From an uncultured Eubacteriales bacterium (GTDB taxonomy: Bacteria > Bacillota > Clostridia > Christensenellales > CAG-314): 7,808 bases of DNA. Where the stretch lies: NCBI GenBank assembly GCA_900546875.1, contig URET01000053.1:1-7808 (forward strand), given 5' to 3'. Of this stretch, positions 1-4,883 are shown piece after piece; within the stretch, counting starts at the first letter, position 1, and the number at the start of each line of letters is the position of its first letter. The position numbers were made by a program, and so were the translations under genes. The notes below the pieces were generated by a model. The model saw nothing but the letters and a program-made list of their open reading frames with translations, was not told where the DNA came from and made no database searches.

Positions 1-452
1 CCGCCCTGCCTCAGAGCTTCGTATACCGCAAGCGCCACGCTGTTACTGAGATTCAGCGAACGCAATGCCGGTCGCATGGGGATCCTTACGGCATTATCAT
101 AGTTTGCGGCAATGAGCTTCTCGGAAAGCCCTCTTGTTTCTTTGCCGAAAACCAGAAAATCCCCGCTTGCGTATCTTACGTCACTGTATATCCTCGCTGC
201 CTTTGTGGTGAAAAAATAGAAATTCCTTCCCTTGTATGACGCGGTCAGCTCGGAAAACGAATCGTAATACCTTATATCTGCCTTATCCCAATAGTCCAGC
301 CCTGCTCTTTTGAGCATTCTGTCGGAAATATCAAAGCCCAGCGGTCTGACAAGATGCAGGATACTTCCCGTTGCCGCACACGTCCTTACTATATTGCCGG
401 TATTCTGAGGTATCTCAGGCTCAACAAGTACAACGTTAAGTTCCATTTCCAT
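1..452 (-). CDS. trmL: tRNA (cytidine/uridine(34)-2'-O)-methyltransferase TrmL, partial (3' end beyond left edge)
   Basis: This is a SPOUT-family enzyme that uses S-adenosylmethionine to methylate the 2'-OH of the wobble nucleotide of certain leucine tRNAs. The reverse strand reads 150 codons before the window ends. The family's three motifs are visible: near the N-terminus VEPEIPQNTGNIVRTCAATG (residues about 10-29), in the middle FLVFGKETRGL, and at the end IPMRPALRSLNLSNSVALAV, followed by YEALRQ. These form the trefoil-knot cofactor site. The family is usually about 150-160 residues, so only the last few are missing. Two in-frame ATGs (450-452 and 444-446) are possible starts. A GGGG at 457-460 could serve either, and the upstream one is used here. 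The gene starts 12 bp after the TetR stop codon, so the two are probably co-transcribed. The product identity is recognised with confidence; the exact start is less sure. Confidence 0.93.
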   Translation of the reverse strand, partial: MEMELNVVLVEPEIPQNTGNIVRTCAATGSILHLVRPLGFDISDRMLKRAGLDYWDKADIRYYDSFSELTASYKGRNFYFFTTKAARIYSDVRYASGDFLVFGKETRGLSEKLIAANYDNAVRIPMRPALRSLNLSNSVALAVYEALRQG

Positions 453-464
453 TACGCCCCAACT

Positions 465-1061
465 TCATTCATCAAGCTCCGGATCCGACTCTCCGGCTGC
501 AAAACGCACGTCAAGTCTGCCGAAGAAAAATCCGGCAAATTCCTTCACATCCCTTTTCAGCTCGGACGCCCTCTCGGAAAACGGCTCGTAATCATCAAGT
601 ACGCACCTCACAAAAGCCCTCCCGATATGCTCCGCAAACAAAGGATTGCTTACCTTGCCGTCAGCCCCGGACTTCATCAGCCGTCTGCGCGTGTACTCCG
701 CCACACCGCCGGATACCGCTTCGAAAAATTCGGAATAATGCGGAGTAGCAGACTTCTTTATAACCGCATACTCGTCAGCCCGCTCGAGAAGCAACTTGCA
801 AAAACTCTCCAGACATTCTTCTATATCCGCTTCAGCAGTCCTGAACCGCTCGGCAACTCCTCGCGCCTCAGCAAGAAACGGCGCAACTACCGCCGTAAAA
901 ACGTCTTCCTTGTCCCTGAAATAACGATATACGTTACCGAGACTCACCCCCGCATTCTGAGCTATTATGCGAACAGACGCTTCATGAAATCCGTTCAGCC
1001 TGAACTCTTCAACAGCAGAAGCAATTATCTTTGTTTTTATCGCTTTCTTCAGATACTGCAT
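465..1061 (-). CDS. TetR/AcrR-family transcriptional regulator
   Basis: This 198-residue protein has the size and layout of a TetR-family one-component regulator. The N-terminal helix-turn-helix covers about residues 8-54. The recognition-helix segment GVSLGNVYRYFRDKEDVF (residues 38-55) matches the family pattern of GVS followed by a Y-x-Y/H-F-x-x-K-E signature. The rest is helical and poorly conserved, as expected of the ligand-binding and dimerisation part. The C-terminus is acidic (ESDPELDE). A strong ribosome binding site, GGGGAGAAGG on the reverse strand (1063-1072), fixes the start at 1061. The gene lies upstream of trmL, but trmL is a housekeeping enzyme and an unlikely regulatory target. 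No efflux pump or enzyme gene divergent to tetR is present: the other side is the long non-coding region. The ligand and targets cannot be inferred. Autorepression through the promoter at 1346-1374 is possible, but I see no clear operator palindrome. Confidence 0.92.
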   Translation of the reverse strand: MQYLKKAIKTKIIASAVEEFRLNGFHEASVRIIAQNAGVSLGNVYRYFRDKEDVFTAVVAPFLAEARGVAERFRTAEADIEECLESFCKLLLERADEYAVIKKSATPHYSEFFEAVSGGVAEYTRRRLMKSGADGKVSNPLFAEHIGRAFVRCVLDDYEPFSERASELKRDVKEFAGFFFGRLDVRFAAGESDPELDE

Positions 1062-1123
1062 ACCTTCTCCCCATCACATGAAACAAAAACCGCTTGCGCA
1101 GACTTCACTTCATGCAGCAATCT

Positions 1124-1288
1124 GCCGCCCGTTCTCCTTCCTTCAGGCAAAACGCGCCTTCCGTCCCGCCTCGGAAACCTCACGTCAGCTGCACTTTCCC
1201 TTCCGGCTTTCTCTCCGGCTTCCTGCATTTCTCTCGCTTTTATCACACCGAAAGCTCCGCCGCCCGTTCTCCGTCCTTCCGGCAAAAC
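1124..1288. repeat. 30-bp imperfect direct repeat in the tetR leader
   Basis: The segment at 1124-1153 recurs at 1259-1288 with only two mismatches in 30 bases. The copies begin GCCGCCCGTTCTCC and end GGCAAAAC. They are 135 bp apart and both fall in the roughly 280-nt untranslated leader predicted for the tetR-trmL transcript. The sequence between them is C/T-rich on the plus strand. Because the spacing is a multiple of three, a short reverse-strand frame shows the same peptide twice, but that frame has no other sign of being a gene. The function is unknown: it could be a remnant of a local duplication or a pair of protein or RNA sites. Confidence 0.6.
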
Positions 1289-1345
1289 CCTTTATACAAC
1301 AATCACTAAACTCCGCTTAGTCTTTATTTTTCAGACATTCATATA

Positions 1346-1374
1346 ATGATACCATAATCGCGCATAATTCGCAA
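1346..1374 (-). promoter_or_regulatory. Candidate sigma-A promoter for tetR-trmL
   Basis: On the reverse strand TTGCGA (1369-1374) and TATCAT (1346-1351) are separated by exactly 17 bp, the optimal spacing for a housekeeping sigma-A promoter. Four of six -35 bases and five of six -10 bases match the consensus. Transcription would start near 1339 and leave an untranslated leader of about 280 nt before tetR. The promoter lies roughly 85 bp to the left of the DnaA-box row. This is a pattern match only. Confidence 0.5.
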
Positions 1375-1457
1375 CCCTTTGCAAGCACCTGTAAACAATA
1401 TCTCGTTTTTTTTCATTTTTGAGGCTCCCGCTATCTCGCACATAAAACAAGGGAAAG

Positions 1458-1519
1458 TTTTCCACAGCATTGTGCACAACTTCGGAGTTGTCCACAGGAT
1501 TTCCACATGGTTGTCCACA
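1458..1519 (+). other. Row of five DnaA-box-like nonamers (origin-type cluster)
   Basis: Five nonamers resembling the DnaA box TTATCCACA lie in 62 bp, all on the plus strand: TTTTCCACA (1458-1466), TTGTGCACA (1470-1478), TTGTCCACA (1488-1496), ATTTCCACA (1499-1507) and TTGTCCACA (1511-1519). Start-to-start distances are 12, 18, 11 and 12 bp. The first fits TTWTNCACA exactly, and the others differ at one position. TTGTGCACA also reads as a box on the opposite strand (1471-1479). Such density and common orientation are typical of replication origins, where DnaA-ATP assembles into a filament, and very unlikely by chance. The row would load DnaA toward the trio element and AT-rich segment to the right. 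Binding itself is inferred. Confidence 0.75.
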
Positions 1520-1595
1520 GGATTTTTTGTATCCGAACACTCCGAAATTAATGAAACATATGTATTAGAGGCACACTCAGGAACACATGTTCTAT

Positions 1596-1634
1596 ATTTC
1601 CACAATTCCACACAGCCTGCTACTACTGCTACTG
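1596..1634 (+). other. DnaA-trio-like element with adjacent box-like sites
   Basis: ATTTCCACA (1596-1604) and a weaker AATTCCACA (1604-1612, two mismatches) abut each other. After a short GC-richer gap comes CTGCTACTACTGCTACTG (1617-1634), six consecutive CTA or CTG triplets. The DnaA-trio of Bacillus subtilis and other bacteria is a run of 3'-(G/A)AT-5' triplets, read as CTA or TTA on the box strand, immediately downstream of a DnaA box. It guides DnaA onto one strand for unwinding. The orientation and order here are the same. The three CTG triplets depart from the ideal trio, and the neighbouring boxes are not perfect, so the match is good but not exact. Confidence 0.6.
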
Positions 1635-1672
1635 TCATAATATCCCTATAATATATTGAAATATTATCCACT
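1635..1672 (+). other. AT-rich candidate DNA unwinding element ending in a DnaA-box-like site
   Basis: The 33 bases directly after the triplet run contain only five G or C (about 15 percent GC) and include CTATAATATATTG. The segment ends at TTATCCACT (1664-1672), one base away from the DnaA-box consensus. In the Bacillus-type basal unwinding system the AT-rich tract directly follows the trios and is where the duplex first opens. Its place here is the main reason for reading the three elements together as one origin-like unit. TATAAT at 1648-1653 could alternatively be a promoter -10, but I see no gene shortly downstream that it would serve. Confidence 0.6.
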
Positions 1673-1789
1673 TCCTCTTTTTCTGCCTTGTATCTTTTGT
1701 GCTTGCGGAAGTTCCGGATATACTGCAGTTTAAAGTACTTTACGGCTTTTTGCCGGTAACAAGTCGTATTTGCGGATCGTCTGATTTTC

Positions 1790-1894
1790 GGAAAATATCT
1801 GCGTCTTTCCTCACCGTTTTTTTTGGAAAATATCTGCGTCTTTCCTCACCGTTTTTTTTGGAAAATATCCGGGTTTTTTCTCAGTGTTTTTATC
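1790..1894. repeat. 35-bp tandem repeat, about three copies
   Basis: Two identical 35-bp units (1790-1824 and 1825-1859) each run GGAAAATATCTGCGTCTTTC, then CTCACCG and a tract of eight T. A third, diverged unit follows (1860-1894), keeping GGAAAATATC, a run of T and CTCAGTG before a shorter T run. The start of a decayed fourth (GGAAAGATTCG) may lie at 1896-1906. The units lie directly end to end without spacers, so this is not a CRISPR array. An open frame through the repeats is low-complexity and has no ribosome binding site, so the array is treated as non-coding. It lies about 120 bp from the AT-rich segment of the origin-like element and could hold protein sites, but no known motif is recognised. 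Confidence 0.85.
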
Positions 1895-2014
1895 CGGAAA
1901 GATTCGTTTTTATTTCGCACCGTACGGCATGAGGGAGTCTGACACGCTCTGATCTTATAAACCTGAAGAGCAGACCGTTATTTTTATGCGTTTGCTTTCC
2001 GGTTGTGATAAAAG

Positions 2015-2190
2015 CATATACGATAAGTAAACCTTTGTACATTTTCGGAGTGTATTCAGCGAGTGCGGTATATTACCCATCTCGAAGCATATTCTGCAAA
2101 CGCGACTGTATGATATTCACAAAACATATCCGATAAATGAATCTGTGCGACATTTTCGGAGTATATTTAGCTAGTGCGGTATAATACCAT
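2015..2190. repeat. Pair of 66-bp diverged direct repeats, each with a GGTA...TACC palindrome
   Basis: Copy A (2015-2080) and copy B (2125-2190) start at CATATMCGATAA and share the blocks CATTTTCGGAGT and AGTGCGGTATA, then end in a palindrome: GGTATATTACC in A and GGTATAATACC in B. Alignment needs one compensating single-base shift and shows about three-quarters identity. The blocks are conserved in patches, which suggests sites kept by selection rather than a fresh duplication. A box-like ATATTCACA (2113-2121) sits just before copy B. The TATAAT inside copy B lacks a -35 at a workable distance, so a promoter is not claimed. The function is unknown. Confidence 0.7.
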
Positions 2191-2396
2191 TTGCTGTTTT
2201 GTTTTAAAAATTCATTTCCGCGGTGTTCCGATAAATCCCGGAAGTAATTATCCGCGGGCGTATTTTAACTGAGCGCGCGGCGGGTATCGACCGGCAGGAA
2301 GCGGTGGCGGAAAGTGCGGAAAAATGAAGGGGATTTATTCCGGGGCAAAAAATGTTGATTTTCCTTTGTGCAAAAGATGTCAAAGGGGAAAAAGTA

Positions 2397-2419
2397 TGGT
2401 ATACTTTAAAGAGGAGGGA
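2397..2419 (+). promoter_or_regulatory. Possible extended -10 promoter and ribosome binding site of uvrC
   Basis: TGGTATACT (2397-2405) fits the extended -10 pattern TGnTATAAT, with no recognisable -35 at the correct distance. The strong Shine-Dalgarno stretch GAGGAGGGA (2411-2419) follows. If transcription began 6-7 bases after the -10, the message would start at the Shine-Dalgarno sequence itself, giving a very short leader. An upstream promoter that reads through this site is equally possible. The ribosome binding site is the firm part: it selects ATG 2429 over the in-frame ATG at 2324. Confidence 0.45.
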
Positions 2420-2428
2420 CCGGTAAAA

Positions 2429-4237
2429 ATGGATATCAATGAAAAGCTCAGGAATTTACCTGAGGATCCGGGAGTTTACATCATGTATGATTCCGATGGA
2501 AGCATACTATATGTAGGCAAGGCGAAAAATCTGAAAAACCGAGTAAGGCAATATTTTTTCCATTCTGCCGGCAAAACTCTTAAAGTAGATATAATGGTCA
2601 GTCGGATAGCCGATTTCAGGTACATCGTGACGGCAAGCGAAACTGACGCGCTTTCGCTTGAAAACAACCTTATAAAAAAATATAAACCGCCTTACAATAT
2701 CCTGCTGAAAGACGACAAACAGTATCCTTACATCAAAATAGACGTCAAGGACTCTTTTCCGCGCGTGACCATGACGCGCAAGCTGGTAAAAGACGGTTCC
2801 AGGTATTTCGGACCGATAATCGGGGTGAGCGTGAGAGACGTTTTCAAGATACTTGAAGCTTTTCCGACGCGCACGTGCAGTCTTGACCTGAACAAACTGC
2901 CGGCAAATTTCAGACCGTGTCTGAATGCCGATATCGGGAGGTGTTCCGCGCCATGCAAGGGAAGGATCTCCGAAGCGGACTACAGAGAAATAATTGCCGG
3001 TATAACTGAATTCCTGTCCGGCAGCGACGCCAAAGCAAGAAAGGTGATAACAGAGAAAATGCTCGAAGCAAGCGAAAAGGAAAACTACGAAAAAGCGCTT
3101 GAATACAAGCAGCAGCTCCATGTTCTGGATAAGCTCAACGAACAAAGACTTGTCAACACTTCCCCCGATTTGGACGCCGACGTTTTCGCCATTTACGGCA
3201 ACGGGAAAAGTACGGCTGTCGGACAGCTGACTATAAGGAGCGGACGTCTGCTCGGCGGCGACGCCTACATTACAGAAGACGCGAGTCTGGACGAAGAACA
3301 GAATTTGTCCGGATTTCTTACTCAGTTTTATTCTTCGACCAATCTCGACACGAAAAACATCATCCTCAATATACCTTTGTCCGACGCCGAAATACTCGCC
3401 GATTATTTCTCGGAAAAGACAGGCAGAAAGGTAACCGTATCCTCTCCGCAAAGAGGATTGAAACGTAAGCTTGCGCTCATGGCTCAGAATAACGCCGCAA
3501 TTTTCCTCGATAAAAATCAGACTAAAGTGGAACGCGATTTCAACTCCACAACAGGCGCAATGCTGCATCTTATGAAAGCGCTTTCGCTCGAGAGTATGCC
3601 CCGGCGCATTGAATGCTACGACATAAGTAATATAAGCGGGACAGATAAAGTCGCAAGCATGGTTGTATTTACCAACGGAACAAAGGATACGAAAAGCTAC
3701 CGCCGTTTCAGGATAAAAACCGTTGAGGGAGCAAACGACTTCGCCTGTATGAAAGAGGTCATATTCCGACGCCTTACCCGCATCAAAAACGGCGACCTCG
3801 ATTTCGGAGCAAGACCCGATCTCATAGTTGTCGACGGCGGGAAAGGACAGCTGAGTTACGCAGTAAAGGCGATGGAGGAGGCGGGCGTAAAAATACCTTT
3901 CGCGTCCCTGGCAAAAAAAGAAGAACTGGTTTTTCTCCCGGACAGAAACGAACCTGTCGTAATGTCCAAGGACTCCTTCGGACTGAAGCTGCTTATCAAC
4001 CTCAGAGACGAAGCACACCGCTTCGCCATAACCTATTTCCGCGGACTCCACGGTAAAAACCTGCTTCAGAGCGAACTCGACTCCATAGAAGGAATAGGAA
4101 AAAAACGTCAGCTTATCCTTATAAGAAAATTCAAAAGCGTCGCCAACATCAGCAAAGCCTCTCTCGAAGAACTTACAGATACTGAAGGACTTCCGCAATC
4201 GGCTGCTCTTGCAGTATACAAGCACTTCCACGATTAA
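2429..4237 (+). CDS. uvrC: Excinuclease ABC subunit C (UvrC)
   Basis: UvrC is the nuclease of nucleotide excision repair. Recruited by UvrB at a lesion, it cuts the damaged strand on both sides. The 602-residue product is full length for the family. An N-terminal GIY-YIG nuclease (about 13-90) has PGVY (14-17), YVGKAKNLKNRVRQYF (28-43) and Glu78 in SLENN, and makes the 3' incision. Four cysteines at 150, 164, 172 and 176 match the pattern that binds an iron-sulphur cluster in E. coli UvrC. A UVR domain (about 203-237) contacts UvrB. The RNase H-like nuclease for the 5' incision shows YDIS (Asp398), VVDGGKGQ (Asp469) and RDEAHRFA (His530). Helix-hairpin-helix motifs close the protein (about 548-602). 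The start at 2429 follows GAGGAGGGA and gives the usual MDINEKLRNLPEDPGVY opening. The longer frame from 2324 adds 35 residues unlike the family. The stop codon overlaps the first bases of the 200-bp repeat array. Confidence 0.98.
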   Translation: MDINEKLRNLPEDPGVYIMYDSDGSILYVGKAKNLKNRVRQYFFHSAGKTLKVDIMVSRIADFRYIVTASETDALSLENNLIKKYKPPYNILLKDDKQYPYIKIDVKDSFPRVTMTRKLVKDGSRYFGPIIGVSVRDVFKILEAFPTRTCSLDLNKLPANFRPCLNADIGRCSAPCKGRISEADYREIIAGITEFLSGSDAKARKVITEKMLEASEKENYEKALEYKQQLHVLDKLNEQRLVNTSPDLDADVFAIYGNGKSTAVGQLTIRSGRLLGGDAYITEDASLDEEQNLSGFLTQFYSSTNLDTKNIILNIPLSDAEILADYFSEKTGRKVTVSSPQRGLKRKLALMAQNNAAIFLDKNQTKVERDFNSTTGAMLHLMKALSLESMPRRIECYDISNISGTDKVASMVVFTNGTKDTKSYRRFRIKTVEGANDFACMKEVIFRRLTRIKNGDLDFGARPDLIVVDGGKGQLSYAVKAMEEAGVKIPFASLAKKEELVFLPDRNEPVVMSKDSFGLKLLINLRDEAHRFAITYFRGLHGKNLLQSELDSIEGIGKKRQLILIRKFKSVANISKASLEELTDTEGLPQSAALAVYKHFHD

Positions 4238-4835
4238 AGGACTTTGTCCTCTGCCTGAAAGCCCGGACCAAACACCTTTCATCCTCTCGGTGCGACCGCC
4301 GCTGTCACTGATTTTCGTTCCGCCCTCATCACGGACGCCGAAGCTCCGCGCGGCACAACACCGCAGTGAACCGCAGATATCTTTTTAAGTTTGAAAAGGA
4401 CCTTATCCGAAGCCGTCACCTGACAGCTCCCGGCAAAAGGACTTTGTCCTCTGCCTGAAAGCCCGGACCAAACACCTTTCATCCTCTCGGTGCGACCGCC
4501 GCTGTCACTGATTTTCGTTCCGCCCTCATCACGGACGCCGAAGCTCCGCGCGGCACAACACCGCAGTGAACCGCAGATATCTTTTTAAGTTTGAAAAGGA
4601 CCTTATCCGAAGCCGTCACCTGACAGCTCCCGGCAAAAGGACTTTGTCCTCTGCCTGAAAGCCCGGACCAAACACTTTTCATCCTTTCGGTGCGACCGCC
4701 ACTGTCACTGATTTTCGTTCCGCCCTCATCACGGACGCCGAAGCTTTGCACGGCACAACACCGCAGTGAACAGCCGATATCCTTTTAAGTATGAAACGGA
4801 CCTTATCCGAAGCCGTTTCCTGACAGCTCCCGGCA
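4236..4835. repeat. Three 200-bp tandem repeats between uvrC and the GH2 gene
   Basis: Units lie at 4236-4435, 4436-4635 and 4636-4835. The first two are identical over all 200 bases. The third carries about 13 substitutions and loses one A at its end, and AAAGG after it begins a fourth unit that stops at once. Matching starts at the last two bases of the uvrC stop codon. Each unit holds AGGACTTTGTCCT, a 5-bp inverted repeat around TTT, and the distant pair TCACTG/CAGTGA. The period is not divisible by three, and the reverse-strand frames that run through the array shift at each unit, so I do not call them genes. The array fills the 646-bp uvrC-GH2 gap apart from the last 48 bases. Confidence 0.97.
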
Positions 4836-4849
4836 AAGGCAGATATAAT
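4820..4849 (+). promoter_or_regulatory. Candidate sigma-A promoter of the GH2 gene
   Basis: CTGACA (4820-4825) is one base from the -35 consensus and is followed after 18 bp by a perfect TATAAT (4844-4849). Transcription would start near 4856, 28 bases before the GH2 start codon. The -35 lies inside the third 200-bp repeat, whereas the -10 is in the unique sequence after it. The same CTGACA in the first two units has no -10 behind it. No catabolite-response palindrome is evident near the promoter. Confidence 0.65.
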
Positions 4850-4883
4850 ATAAGCATTCAGATATATCCAACGAGGCCAGAAT

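Noticed and set aside
354..1346. Open plus-strand frame of 330 codons across tetR
   Set aside because: It lies antisense to TetR and the trmL start, both of which show conserved motifs and ribosome binding sites. The translation has unlikely composition.
1790..1894. CRISPR array
   Set aside because: The 35-bp units are directly adjacent with no spacers, and no cas genes are present.
1699..1932. 77-codon plus-strand frame over the 35-bp repeats
   Set aside because: It is produced by the repeat array, with low-complexity sequence and no ribosome binding site.
2180..2185. TATAAT as a promoter -10 in the second 66-bp repeat
   Set aside because: There is no -35-like hexamer at 16-18 bp and no TG extension. 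The sequence is better explained as part of the GGTAT/ATACC palindrome.
2324..2428. Upstream ATG that would add 35 residues to UvrC
   Set aside because: UvrC proteins start close to the KLxxLPxxPGVY segment, and the strong GAGGAGGGA sits in front of ATG 2429. The extra residues do not resemble the family.
2507..4282. Open reverse-strand frame of 591 codons across uvrC
   Set aside because: It is the antisense of a clear full-length UvrC with all catalytic residues. Its translation is rich in Cys and Phe without any family resemblance and has no ribosome binding site.
4236..4835. Insertion sequence or mobile element with a transposase
   Set aside because: No transposase frame, no terminal inverted repeats and no target-site duplication are seen; only tandem repetition.
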